Shown here piece after piece: positions 27,398-36,447 of a DNA stretch of 64,000 nucleotides. Where the stretch lies: NCBI RefSeq assembly GCF_003047105.1, contig NZ_CP028477.1:50507-114506 (forward strand), read 5' to 3'. This DNA comes from Celeribacter baekdonensis. GTDB taxonomy: Bacteria; Pseudomonadota; Alphaproteobacteria; Rhodobacterales; Rhodobacteraceae. Both the position numbers and the translations under genes were made by a program. The notes below the pieces were generated by a model. The model was given only the letters and a program-made list of their open reading frames with translations. It did not search any database and was not told the DNA's origin. The first letter of the stretch is position 1. Each line of letters begins with the position of its first letter.

Positions 27398-27591
27398 TCT
27401 TCGTTATTGGGCATCTTGAGTGAAAACGGTCGCACAATGACACGCGTAACGTCGTAGCTGTCTGGGTCGACAAAGTGGCGCCGACTCACGGATCCATCGT
27501 CCCAACGGTAGTCGGTGAACACATGGGTTTTCTGCGTTCCGTCGATGATAAACCCTTCCTGAAAGGGGCAACCTGTCTTTCTTTTCGTCAT
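27391..27591 (-). CDS. Small hypothetical protein
   Basis: Sixty-six residues, polar and without motifs, overlapping the end of the preceding plus-strand gene by seven bases. Composition is protein-like (FTDYRWDDGSVSRRHF), but there is no independent support, so it may be spurious. Confidence 0.35.
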   Translation of the reverse strand: MTKRKTGCPFQEGFIIDGTQKTHVFTDYRWDDGSVSRRHFVDPDSYDVTRVIVRPFSLKMPNNEDQ

Positions 27592-27665
27592 AAATCCGCG
27601 CCACTCGTACTGTTCTTGCCGTTTTGTCTTTCGTGTTGGGGGGGATCAAACCCGGAGGAAACGGA

Positions 27666-27875
27666 CTAGCGCTTCACAAAAAGCTCGACGGGATCGACAT
27701 TGAGCGCCTTGGCGATGCGTTCGAGAAGATCGAGGGAGGCCGCGAACTTGGCGTTCTCGACCTTGCCCATATGGCCGCGGCTCACGTCGGCCCGATGAGC
27801 AAGCTCCTCCTGGCTGAGGCCGCGGGCGCGTCTCAAGTCCTGGATGTTCAGTGCTACACGGTCCCGCAAGTTCAT
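27666..27875 (-). CDS. XRE-family helix-turn-helix regulator
   Basis: A 69-residue Cro/CI-type DNA-binding protein, essentially just the HTH domain: LRRARGLSQEELAHRADVS then RGHMGKVENAKFAASLDLL. A 7-base inverted repeat 28 bases upstream of its start (27903-27919) may be its own operator. Such small regulators often control transfer or plasmid genes; the target here is not evident. Confidence 0.85.
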   Translation of the reverse strand: MNLRDRVALNIQDLRRARGLSQEELAHRADVSRGHMGKVENAKFAASLDLLERIAKALNVDPVELFVKR

Positions 27876-27902
27876 GCCGCTGAGACGGACATGGTGCGCG
27901 AA

Positions 27903-27919
27903 ATATCGCCACGCGATAT
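27903..27919. promoter_or_regulatory. Inverted repeat upstream of the XRE regulator
   Basis: ATATCGC (27903-27909) and GCGATAT (27913-27919), perfect arms with a 3-base spacer, lie just upstream of the XRE gene start. Suited in size to a Cro-like dimer; probable autoregulatory operator. Confidence 0.45.
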
Positions 27920-28057
27920 ATGTTACATTTGGAGCTGTAGAGAAGAATTCTTGGAACGGCGCGAGATCGCCGGAATGGAATGCCTGCCGATACGCAGGTC
28001 ACGGGATGATCCGTCTCGCAAACATTATGGGCCGTTCAATCGTTCTTTCGGAAAAGG

Positions 28058-28082
28058 GCGGCACCGGCAAAACCGGTGCCGC
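28058..28082. terminator. Strong GC hairpin near the island junction
   Basis: GCGGCACCGG and CCGGTGCCGC (28058-28067 and 28073-28082) form a perfect 10-bp stem with a CAAAA loop. No T-run follows on either side, so it may be a factor-dependent terminator or a recombination remnant rather than a classical terminator. Confidence 0.4.
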
Positions 28083-28235
28083 TAGGAATTCGCCCACAGG
28101 GAGGTTGTAGAGGACGAATTCTACACGGAAATTTGGGTCAGCCAAAAATCTCATAATTATATCTATGTAAAAATTTTCCAGAGATAGAACAACTGGGGCT
28201 TATCTTGTGGTATGCTGACTCGCATCTCGAAACCA
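28083..28235. other. AT-rich junction between plasmid backbone and catabolic island
   Basis: About 150 bases, markedly AT-richer than the flanks, without a gene. Its right part is read into by the truncated FadJ-like gene, whose family-specific sequence ends near 28230. I saw no clear transposon terminal repeat or target duplication, but the position fits an insertion or rearrangement breakpoint. Confidence 0.45.
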
Positions 28236-30149
28236 CATTGGCCCACCTTTCCACCGCGGAAATCCATAGCCGTGGATTTCAACAAGGTCGATATCGGCGG
28301 GATTCTGCGCGATACCCTCGTCTAAGATCATCTGTCCCTCTGCGGCCATTGCCCCGATCAGCCTGTCAGCGATTTCCTTATGCGTCGGGCTATACGCGCT
28401 GGTGATCCGGTACTTCAGCAATTTGGACACTGTTGAAGATGGCTTCGGGCCGCGACTTCCTTCGACGTAGTCGTACCATCCGCCCATGGTCTTCTGCCCC
28501 TTGCGCCCCGCGCCGACGAGGATGTCACTCAGAGTCTCTGGCACGTCTTGGCCGGCAGCCCTCGCTCCCTCGCGCTGTAAGAAAGCGATGTCGAGGCCAC
28601 CCAGATCTTGGGCCTCGAATGGTCCCATCTTCAAACCAAAAGCGCGCATTGCTTGGTCGATCTCGGAAATCGGCACGCCGTTTTCAACGAGCGCCTCGGC
28701 TTCGGAACGATAGCGTTTGAGGATGCGGTTTCCGATGAAGCCTTCGCAAATCCCCGCCTGCACTGGAATCTTGTTTAGCCGCCCGGCCAGTGCAAATGCC
28801 GTAGCCAGGACATTTTTCGCCGTATCCTGTGTCGGTACAATTTCGAGCAGCCGCATCAGATGGGCGGGGCTGAAAAAGTGCAGTCCGATGAACCGCTCAG
28901 GGTTGGGAAGGCCTTGGGCTATCTCGCGTGGGTCGAGATAGGAGGTATTGGTTGCCAGCACTGCATTCGGCGCGCACACTTCACCCAGCTGAGCGAACAC
29001 CGCGCGCTTGACGTTGATTTCTTCGAACACGGCCTCGATTATCAGATCGCACCCGGCAAGCTGCGCATACTCCGTGGATCCGGTTACCCCGTCCATCTTT
29101 AGGGTGCGGCTCTCTTCGCTGAGTTTTCCCCGTCTCACGGCCGCGGCAAACACATTGTCGATGTTGGCAAGGCCGCGGGCCATGGCGGCATGGTCACGCT
29201 CGATAAGCATGATACGCATTCCGGCATTGCGACAGGCCGCCGCAATGCCTGCGCCCATGGTTCCCCCACCGATCACACCGACCGTTTCAAACGGGCGCGG
29301 TTCTACGCCCTTTAGCGTGACCGGGCGCGGTGCCGCACGTTCGGCGAAGAAAACATGGCGCAAAGCGGCGGCCTCGTCTGAAGTGCGAAGATCGAGAAAC
29401 GTCTCACGTTCCTTGGCCATAGCATCAGAGAAGGATGCCTCGGTCGCAAAGCGCAGACAGTCCAGAGCGCGCAATGGTGCCTGATGGCCGGCTTTGGCCG
29501 CAGATTTGCGGGCCTCGGCCCAGAATTCCTCAGGCATGGGTGATATGAAGCGTTCCGAGACAGGCGGTGGCTGGGAAGCGCTTAGCGACTCACGGGCAAA
29601 AGAGATGGCCGCGTTTTCCAGATCGCTATCCACCACGGCATCAATCAACCCGGCCCCAAGCGCTTTGGCCGCTGACCAAGGTTTGCCGGATGTGACCAAT
29701 TCGACGGCCGCCGAAACACTCACAAGGCGCGGGGTGCGCACGGTGCCCGAGGCGCCCGGAATAACGCCTAAGGTTACCTCAGGCAGTCCCAGCTTGGCGC
29801 CGTCCAATGCGATGCGAAAACGACAGCCCATAGCCACTTCAAGACCGCCGCCCAGAGCCGCACCATGGATTGCGGCCACCCATGGCTTTGTGGCGGCTTC
29901 GATCCGCGCCACCACATCGGGCAGATGCGGCGGAACAGGCGGCGCGCCGAACTCGCGCACGTCAGCGCCAGCGATAAAGGTTCGGCCGGCGCAGATCAGC
30001 ACCACGGCTTTGACTGCAGGATCATCGTCCAATGTTGGGACCATGTCCCACAGCCCTTTGCGGACAGCTTCGGACAGCGCATTTACGGGCGGGCTATCAA
30101 CTGTGACAATGGCGATTTCACCCTCGTGGCGAAGTCTCAGTACGGTCAT
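28200..30149 (-). CDS. fadJ: Bifunctional enoyl-CoA hydratase/3-hydroxyacyl-CoA dehydrogenase, C-terminally truncated
   Basis: The N-terminal half is an enoyl-CoA hydratase (oxyanion-hole segments FIAGADVREF and HGAALGGGLEVA). The C-terminal half is a 3-hydroxyacyl-CoA dehydrogenase with the NAD motif GVIGGGTMGAGIA and HFFSPAHLM. In this cluster it would replace separate PaaF and PaaH. The family-like sequence stops at GYGFPRWKGGPM and is followed by nine unrelated residues. Relatives continue for about 50 more, so the end is lost at the island junction. Whether the enzyme still works is open. It is the last gene of the paaN-liv operon, two bases after livF. Confidence 0.88.
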   Translation of the reverse strand: MTVLRLRHEGEIAIVTVDSPPVNALSEAVRKGLWDMVPTLDDDPAVKAVVLICAGRTFIAGADVREFGAPPVPPHLPDVVARIEAATKPWVAAIHGAALGGGLEVAMGCRFRIALDGAKLGLPEVTLGVIPGASGTVRTPRLVSVSAAVELVTSGKPWSAAKALGAGLIDAVVDSDLENAAISFARESLSASQPPPVSERFISPMPEEFWAEARKSAAKAGHQAPLRALDCLRFATEASFSDAMAKERETFLDLRTSDEAAALRHVFFAERAAPRPVTLKGVEPRPFETVGVIGGGTMGAGIAAACRNAGMRIMLIERDHAAMARGLANIDNVFAAAVRRGKLSEESRTLKMDGVTGSTEYAQLAGCDLIIEAVFEEINVKRAVFAQLGEVCAPNAVLATNTSYLDPREIAQGLPNPERFIGLHFFSPAHLMRLLEIVPTQDTAKNVLATAFALAGRLNKIPVQAGICEGFIGNRILKRYRSEAEALVENGVPISEIDQAMRAFGLKMGPFEAQDLGGLDIAFLQREGARAAGQDVPETLSDILVGAGRKGQKTMGGWYDYVEGSRGPKPSSTVSKLLKYRITSAYSPTHKEIADRLIGAMAAEGQMILDEGIAQNPADIDLVEIHGYGFPRWKGGPMWFRDASQHTTR

Positions 30150-30151
30150 GA

Positions 30152-30852
30152 TTATAGTCCCAAATAAGCTTCGCGGATGCGGGGGTCGGCGATCAGTTCG
30201 GGGCAGGACCGGTTATTGTGACCCGCCCCGTTTCCATCACATAGCCGCGGTCGGCAATCTTCAGCGCGCCGTAGGCGTTTTGTTCCACCAGAAGGATTGT
30301 CACGGCCCGCTCCTTGAGCAATTTCACCACGTCAAAAATTTGCGCAACCAAAAGTGGCGCCAAACCCATCGAGGGCTCATCCAACAACAGGCAATGCGGC
30401 CGACCCATCAGCGCGCGGGCAATGGCTAGCATTTGTTGTTGCCCACCCGATAGGCCCCCTGCAGCAAGGTTGCGTTTTTCTTTGAGCGCGGGGAACATGG
30501 TGTACGCATCCTCCATGTCCCGCTCCACCCGATCATCGGTGAACAGGAACGCGCCGAGGCGCAGGTTCTCTTCGACCGAGAGATTGGTGAAGATCTGTCG
30601 ACCCTCCGGCGATTGCGCGAGGCCACGGCTCAAGCGTTTATGTGCCGGAACGGAGGCAAAGCTTTCGCCGCGAAAGACAATGTTGCCCTCACTCACCGGC
30701 TGGGTGCCGGAGAGACATTTCAGCAAAGTGGTCTTGCCCGCCCCATTGGCTCCCACGACGGTGACAATCTCGCCGGAGTTCACCTCAAGATCGACGCCGT
30801 GCAGTACTTCGATGCGCCCGTAACGTGAGCGCATGCCCTCAACCGTCAACAT
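30152..30852 (-). CDS. livF: Branched-chain-type ABC transporter ATPase LivF, frameshift near the end
   Basis: ABC ATPase with Walker A GANGAGKT, signature LSGGQQQ and Walker B LLLDEPSMGL. As sequenced the frame stops at 30193 after TITGPAPN. One more C in the four-base run at 30200-30203 restores the standard ending ELIADPRIREAYLGL and a stop at 30152. I chose the ATG at 30852 (MLTVEGM), inside the end of livG. It partners LivG in a five-gene uptake system set within the phenylacetate genes. Confidence 0.9.
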
Positions 30853-31624
30853 GAGCGGCCTCCCCTTCTTCTGTGCCAAGATAAGCGGCGATGACGTCCG
30901 GGTTACGCGAAACGGTCGCCGGATCGCCCTCTGCAATCTTTTCACCATGGTCCAGCACGACGATATGGGTCGAGATGCGCATGACCATTTTCATGTCGTG
31001 TTCAACGAGCAGAATGGCGATCCCGGAGGCGGCCAGTTCCACAATAAGATGGTCAATTTCTTCGGTCTCGACGGCATTGCACCCCGCCGCTGGTTCATCG
31101 AGCAACAGGATTTTGGGGTTCAACGCCAGCGCACGGGCGATTTCGAGCCGCTTAAGTGCGCCGTAAGACAGGTTGACCGCCTCTTGTTCGGCGGCCTTGT
31201 CCAATCGGACCCGTTGCAACAGCTGGCGCGCACCATCGCGGGCTTCAGTTGCGCGCCGTTTGACGGAGGGCAAGGCCAGAAGATCGGCCCAGACCGACCC
31301 GCGTTCTTGGAGGTGATAACCGGCCAGGACATTATCAAGAACGGTCATCTCTTGGAAGATTTGCAAGTTTTGAAACGTGCGCGACAGGCCCATTTCGGCC
31401 AGCTTGTTGGGCTGTGTTCCGGTCACCTCTTGACCGCTCAGGGATACAGATCCCATACTCGGCAAATAAATACCGGAGATCATATTAAACAACGTGGTTT
31501 TTCCTGCTCCGTTCGGGCCGATAACCGAAACGATTTCACCTGGTTTCACCGAAAAACTCACATCGTTGACAGCCTTCAGCCCGCCGAAGCTGATGCCAAG
31601 GCCCTTGACGTTCAAAAGGGTCAT
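30839..31624 (-). CDS. livG: Branched-chain-type ABC transporter ATPase LivG
   Basis: A 261-residue ABC ATPase: Walker A GPNGAGKT, signature LSYGALKRLEIARAL in the LivG style, Walker B LLLDEPAAG, and the C-terminal DHGEKIAEGDP typical of LivG. It overlaps livM by ATGA and livF by a few bases. Transport of phenylacetate or another aromatic acid is inferred from position. Confidence 0.92.
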   Translation of the reverse strand: MTLLNVKGLGISFGGLKAVNDVSFSVKPGEIVSVIGPNGAGKTTLFNMISGIYLPSMGSVSLSGQEVTGTQPNKLAEMGLSRTFQNLQIFQEMTVLDNVLAGYHLQERGSVWADLLALPSVKRRATEARDGARQLLQRVRLDKAAEQEAVNLSYGALKRLEIARALALNPKILLLDEPAAGCNAVETEEIDHLIVELAASGIAILLVEHDMKMVMRISTHIVVLDHGEKIAEGDPATVSRNPDVIAAYLGTEEGEAAHVDG

Positions 31625-32580
31625 TCACCTGTCCCCCGTAGCCGACGTGCAATTGAGGGCAAAAGCCCCTGTGGCAGAAAGATCATGACGACAATCATCA
31701 CCGCACCCAGCACAAGTTGTTCATATTCTGCAAAAACAGTGAGCACCTGCGGCAGCAGCGTCAGGATGACGGCGCCGAGGCTCGCCCCAAGCACAGAGCC
31801 GACACCACCGAGCACTGCCATGGTAACCATTTCGACCGAATGCAGAAAGCCCGCCACGTCTGGGGTGACATATTGATTTTGCAGCGCCAAGAGCGAACCT
31901 GCGACCGAGGCATAAACCGCCGAGATCACAAAGGCGCGCAGTTTCAGTTTGGCCACATCGACGCCCACGGTCGCGGCCGCAACTTCGGATCCATGCAGTG
32001 CACGCATGGCGCGGCCTGTCGGGCTGTCGAACAGGTTGAGCGCGATCCAAGCCCCGATCAACAGGATGATGCCAGAGAACATATACCAGAACTCGCCACC
32101 AGACAGTTTCCATCCCATATCCCGTAGCAGGCTACGCAGACCAAGATCGGCCACGGCCATCCCGTCCGGTCCCCCGGTCAAAGCCCGCTCATTGGTCAGG
32201 ACCATCGACACAAGGATGCCAAAGCCCAGCGTCGCAACGGCCAGATAGTAGCCCTTAAGTCGCAGGATCGGTTTGCCGATCAACGCGGCCATGACTGCGG
32301 AGAGCATCGCGCCCAACATGACAGCTAGGCCGGGATGCAGGCCGAGATGTTCGGGGGTAAGCGCACAGGCATAGGCCCCTATCCCGGCAAACCCAGCATG
32401 GCCAAGGCTGATTTGCCCCGCATAGCCGATGAGAACGACGAGTCCGATCACCGCCAGCGCATTGACGAAAATCAGCGCGCCGACCCGGTAGTAATAGCCC
32501 GAGGGAAAGAAGGCGGGCAGCACAGCAATTAGAACCGCCAAAAGCCCAAGTTGAATCCATTTGTTTCGGGAGGTCATCAT
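31621..32580 (-). CDS. livM: Branched-chain-type ABC transporter permease LivM
   Basis: A 319-residue polytopic permease with the LivM-like GYAGQISLGHAGFAGIGAY segment near residues 53-71 and GPDGM later. Overlaps livH and livG by four bases each, so the transporter is translated as a coupled unit. Confidence 0.92.
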   Translation of the reverse strand: MMTSRNKWIQLGLLAVLIAVLPAFFPSGYYYRVGALIFVNALAVIGLVVLIGYAGQISLGHAGFAGIGAYACALTPEHLGLHPGLAVMLGAMLSAVMAALIGKPILRLKGYYLAVATLGFGILVSMVLTNERALTGGPDGMAVADLGLRSLLRDMGWKLSGGEFWYMFSGIILLIGAWIALNLFDSPTGRAMRALHGSEVAAATVGVDVAKLKLRAFVISAVYASVAGSLLALQNQYVTPDVAGFLHSVEMVTMAVLGGVGSVLGASLGAVILTLLPQVLTVFAEYEQLVLGAVMIVVMIFLPQGLLPSIARRLRGTGE

Positions 32581-33449
32581 ACACGCTCCGTCGTTTTTTT
32601 ACCGAAAATGCCTTGCGGCATGACGAAGAGCACCCCGAGGATAACGATAAAGGCCATCGCGTCCTTGTATTGCGAACTCAGATATCCGGCGGTCAGAGCC
32701 TCAAACAGACCCAAAAGCAACCCGCCCAGAAGCGCGCCTTTGGGGTTGCCCATCCCGCCCAGCATGGCGGCGGCAAAGCCTTTGAGGGCGAGCGCAACGC
32801 CCACATCATAGCTCACCAGCGTGATCGGTGTGACCAGCACACCTGCGAGCGCCCCAATGGCGGCAGATAGCCCGAAGGACAGGGTCATCACCCAGCCGGT
32901 GTTGATCCCGACAAGCTGGGCGGCGAGCCGATTGTTGGCCGTGGCCAGCACCGCTTTGCCGGTGAGCGTATGGGTGAAAAACAGCCATAGGCCAACAAAG
33001 ACCGCAATGGCCCCGCCGATCACCCACAGGCTTTGCGGTAGGATTGTTGCACCAAAAATGGCAATCGGGTCATCGCCTGAAAAGCTTGGAAAGCGGTGCA
33101 ATTGTTTGTCAAAGACCAGCTGAGCGGCCCCGCGGATCAGGATTGAGGCTCCGATGGTGATGATGATCAATGACACCACGGGCGCGCCGCGTGCGGGTTC
33201 GATTGCCAGCTTGTTCAGCGCCACACCAATCGCGGCAGTGACAAGAACCGCGATCACGGCGGCCAACGGCAGGGGCAAACCCGCCTCAAAGGCGAAGACG
33301 GTGATCATCCCGCCCAGCATGACAAATTCGCCTTGGGCGAAATTGACCACGTCGGAGGCATTATAGATGATTGTGAATCCCAGCGCGACAAGTGCATAAA
33401 CAGCACCCACGGTCAGGCCGGAGAATATGAATTGCAGCAGGGCGTCCAT
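32577..33449 (-). CDS. livH: Branched-chain-type ABC transporter permease LivH
   Basis: A 290-residue permease beginning with the typical SGLTVGAVYALVALGFTIIY stretch, then VNFAQGEFVMLG and the C-terminal GGMGNPKGALLGG loop. Follows livK after a 68-base gap. Confidence 0.92.
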   Translation of the reverse strand: MDALLQFIFSGLTVGAVYALVALGFTIIYNASDVVNFAQGEFVMLGGMITVFAFEAGLPLPLAAVIAVLVTAAIGVALNKLAIEPARGAPVVSLIIITIGASILIRGAAQLVFDKQLHRFPSFSGDDPIAIFGATILPQSLWVIGGAIAVFVGLWLFFTHTLTGKAVLATANNRLAAQLVGINTGWVMTLSFGLSAAIGALAGVLVTPITLVSYDVGVALALKGFAAAMLGGMGNPKGALLGGLLLGLFEALTAGYLSSQYKDAMAFIVILGVLFVMPQGIFGKKTTERV

Positions 33450-33517
33450 TGGGGCTCCCGAAATAATGTGGCGTTATGAGGAGTGCGGCCGGAGTGGGCC
33501 CCGGCCGCGAGGATGGA

Positions 33518-34663
33518 TCAATCAGCAGAGGTCCAGCGACCGTCCTTGATCTCAAGCATCCGGAAAGCGCTGAGATCGAGGCCAAGATGATCCTCGGGAG
33601 AGAAAGTATAAATGCCGGTGGTGCCAACGAGGCCGGAGGTTGCCTCAAGCGCATCGCGGATATCCGATGGGTCATCACTTCCCGCGCGTGCCATCGCGTC
33701 GGTCATCAACGCAAAGGCGTCATGCGCATAACCGCCAAAGGCCGAGACATCCTGATCGTATTTCGCTTTGTAGGACGAAATATAGGAGGTGACGACCGCG
33801 TATTGAGGGTCATTTTCGGCCAAGAGATCCGCGATCAGAAGTGCGGTGCCCGGCAAACGTACGCCTTCTGCGGCCTCAGGCCCGGCCAATTCAATGAACG
33901 CATTCGATGCAACGCCGTGGCTTCCATAAAGCGGGATGTCAAAGCCCAGTTGTGCAACGTTGCGGGTGACGATGGCGGGCCCTTGCCCAAAGCCTGGGTT
34001 GAGAACAGCCTGCACCCCTTCGGTATTGCGGATGCGGGTCAATTGCGGCGTCACGTCGGCGTCCTGCGGGCCATAGGTCTCGTCGGCGAGAACAGTGATG
34101 CCATAGGTGCCCGCAACATCCTTACACTGCGCCTGCATGGAGGCCCCGAAACCGTCGGTGCCCGAAATCATGCCGATGTTGGTGATGCCCTGCGCCGTCA
34201 TGTCCGCAAATATCTTTTCACAAGCCATGCGGTCGGTGTGCGGTGTCTTGAACACGTTGACCCGCACCGGATCAATGATCGAAATTGCACCGGCGAGCGA
34301 GATAAAGGGGATGCCCTCGTCATCGGCCACCGACAGGATCGACATGGTGGTGCCGGTGGTCGAACCGCCGATAATGGCCACGACCTCGTCATCCTCGACC
34401 AAACGGGTCGCAAAAGTGCGCGCCTTGTTTGGGTCGCCACCGTCATCATAAAGCGTCAACTCAATTTCTTCGCCGTTGATGCCGCCGTTTGCGTTCAGTT
34501 TTTCGACCAGCATCTCAAGCGTTTTCGCCTGGGGGTCGCCCAGAAATGCCGCAGGGCCGGTCGCGGACAGGCTGGCGCCGAGGCGAATTTCGGCCTGTGA
34601 TGCTGTCGCACCCAGTGCGATGAGCGTGGCCAATGCCGTTGTGTGTATGGTTTTGGCTTTCAT
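33518..34663 (-). CDS. livK: Periplasmic substrate-binding protein LivK type
   Basis: Signal peptide at about 1-23 (ATASQAE), then a Leu/Ile/Val-binding-protein fold: IRLGASLSATGPAAFLGDPQ, LYDDGGDPNKA, GGSTTGTTMS. The ATG at 34663 follows a strong GGGAGGAGA. It defines the ligand of the transporter. The presence inside a paa cluster suggests phenylacetate or a related acid instead of amino acids; this is inference. Confidence 0.9.
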   Translation of the reverse strand: MKAKTIHTTALATLIALGATASQAEIRLGASLSATGPAAFLGDPQAKTLEMLVEKLNANGGINGEEIELTLYDDGGDPNKARTFATRLVEDDEVVAIIGGSTTGTTMSILSVADDEGIPFISLAGAISIIDPVRVNVFKTPHTDRMACEKIFADMTAQGITNIGMISGTDGFGASMQAQCKDVAGTYGITVLADETYGPQDADVTPQLTRIRNTEGVQAVLNPGFGQGPAIVTRNVAQLGFDIPLYGSHGVASNAFIELAGPEAAEGVRLPGTALLIADLLAENDPQYAVVTSYISSYKAKYDQDVSAFGGYAHDAFALMTDAMARAGSDDPSDIRDALEATSGLVGTTGIYTFSPEDHLGLDLSAFRMLEIKDGRWTSAD

Positions 34664-34700
34664 GGTCTCTCCTCCCATTAAACTTTTTTGAAAGCTTGGA

Positions 34701-36350
34701 TTAGGCTGCTTTAGGCCTTCGGATCATGACGCGCCGGAAACGCGGCGCGACAAAGGCGGCATCGGTCAGGCTGGCATTGCCAGCCGGGTTCGCGCCGGTG
34801 ACGTGAAAGTCTGAAAATGCCGCCGATTGGTTGACGTAAATGTTGCCAGTGAGATTCACCGAAAGGTTCACGCCCGCCTTGGCAAAGGCTTTCGCGGCCG
34901 CATCAATCAGCGCGTCGTCCTGAGCATAGAGGGCAGCGGTGATCGCCCCTTTGCGTTTGGCCACATCCGCCGCGCGGGAAATCGCTTCCGCAGCATCGGC
35001 ACAGGGGATGATAAAGGACACAGGTCCGAAACATTCCTCGTCTTGCGGACCCTGTATGCCATCAACCACAATCATCAGTGGCGTTGCGCTCTGGCCCTGC
35101 CCGGTCTCACCGCTCTCACGGATTACCTGGCCCGCCGCGCGCGCCTGGCCTATGCGCTCAAACGTGGCAGAGTTGATGATCGTGCCACAGACACCTGCCG
35201 CCCGGTCCGGGTCATCAAGCAGGGCGTCGATGGCCGAGGCAATACCGGCCACAACGTCGTCAAATCTTTTAGGCTCTTCGTCGGTCCCAATCCCACCCTC
35301 AGGAATGTAGATATTCTGCGGCGAGGTGCACATTTGACCGGAGTAAAGCGACAGGGAAAAAGCGAGGTTCGCGCACATCCCTTTGAAATCATCTGTTCCG
35401 GTGATGGTGACCGAATTCACTCCAGTTTCTTCGGTAAATACCTGTGCGGGTCCGGCATTGGCGCGGATCCAATCGGCAAAGCCCGAGGAGCCCGTGTAGT
35501 CGATGATTTTCACATCCGGGTGGCTCACGAGGGTTTTGGTGATTTCCGCTCCGGGCGCATCTGAGGCTAGAAGCACGGCATCTTGGGGCAATCCCGCTTC
35601 AGCAAATACCTCACGCAAAACACGGACGGTCAAGGCCAGCGGCAGAATGGCGCGGGGGTGCGGTTTGATGATCACGGGGTTTCCGGTGGCAAGGCTGGCG
35701 AAAATGCCCGGATAGCTGTTCCATGTGGGAAAGGTGTTGCAGCCAATGGTCAAAGAGACGCCACGCGGCATCAGATGCCACTGTTTTTCGATCACGATGG
35801 GGGCATGTTTGCCCTGTGGCTTTGTCCATGTGGCTTGGGTCGCGCTGCGGGTCATCTCACTCCAAGCCATGGCCAAGGCTTCAAGTCCACGATCTTGGGC
35901 GTGGGGTCCACCTGCCTGAAACGCCATGGCAAAGGCCTGTCCGGTTGTGTGCATGGTCGCGTGACCAAGCAGGAAACTCATTTTGTTGAGGCGGACCAAT
36001 GCCTCAAGCAAAGCCCCCACGCGCACTTCAGGCCCAGCCTCGGCAAATGCCTCGGTCACGGCCTGTGACGCCATGACGAATGCGGCGGCATCTGTGGTGG
36101 GATAGGACATCGCCATATCCTTCCCCCAAGGGGACATCTCTGCCCCAACGCGGGCCGTCTCAGGATGCCCGGGTATTTCAAAGGCCTGTCCTATCAGGGC
36201 CTCAAAGGCGGCGTCGGCTTCTGCTCTCGCGGAGTTGCCATAGATTTTACCGCTGGGAATTTCGGGAAAAGGCGTCCAGAATTCACGCGTCTCCAACGCC
36301 CTCAGGGCGTCCTCAAGCAATCCGCTGTGGCGGTCGAACATGTTTTGCAT
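34701..36350 (-). CDS. paaN: PaaN, aldehyde dehydrogenase-like phenylacetate degradation protein
   Basis: A 549-residue aldehyde-dehydrogenase superfamily member of the PaaN type: GNTFP-like glycines (TIGCNTFPTWNSYPG), IDYTGSSGFADW, the FTEETGVNS glutamate region and the cysteine in SLYSGQMCTSPQNI. PaaN is widespread in paa clusters that also have PaaZ and probably handles an aldehyde intermediate or a related aldehyde. The ATG at 36350 follows GGGAGGA. It starts a minus-strand operon (paaN, livKHMGF, fadJ) divergent from paaG. Confidence 0.9.
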   Translation of the reverse strand: MQNMFDRHSGLLEDALRALETREFWTPFPEIPSGKIYGNSARAEADAAFEALIGQAFEIPGHPETARVGAEMSPWGKDMAMSYPTTDAAAFVMASQAVTEAFAEAGPEVRVGALLEALVRLNKMSFLLGHATMHTTGQAFAMAFQAGGPHAQDRGLEALAMAWSEMTRSATQATWTKPQGKHAPIVIEKQWHLMPRGVSLTIGCNTFPTWNSYPGIFASLATGNPVIIKPHPRAILPLALTVRVLREVFAEAGLPQDAVLLASDAPGAEITKTLVSHPDVKIIDYTGSSGFADWIRANAGPAQVFTEETGVNSVTITGTDDFKGMCANLAFSLSLYSGQMCTSPQNIYIPEGGIGTDEEPKRFDDVVAGIASAIDALLDDPDRAAGVCGTIINSATFERIGQARAAGQVIRESGETGQGQSATPLMIVVDGIQGPQDEECFGPVSFIIPCADAAEAISRAADVAKRKGAITAALYAQDDALIDAAAKAFAKAGVNLSVNLTGNIYVNQSAAFSDFHVTGANPAGNASLTDAAFVAPRFRRVMIRRPKAA

Positions 36351-36378
36351 TGTTCCTCCCAAAACTTGAATCACATTA

Positions 36379-36395
36379 TTGACCGACCGGACGGT
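36379..36395. promoter_or_regulatory. Candidate PaaR site in the paaN-paaG divergent promoter
   Basis: TTGACCGACCGGACGGT is nearly palindromic (ACCG...CGGT) and shares TTGA(C/T)CGACC with the sites at 48285 and 50210. It lies in the 97-base gap between two divergent operons of the pathway, where a TetR-type PaaR repressor responding to phenylacetyl-CoA would bind. Confidence 0.6.
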
Positions 36396-36447
36396 TTATG
36401 CAACAACAAATCTCATTCGCTCACTGGAGGGGGCTGGGAGGAACCGA

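Noticed and set aside
28058..28235. Insertion-sequence terminal repeat at the island edge
   Set aside because: I found no transposase remnant, paired terminal repeat or target duplication at either island end.
30833..31876. Plus-strand frame of 347 codons opposite livG and livM
   Set aside because: Antisense shadow of two well-supported transporter genes.
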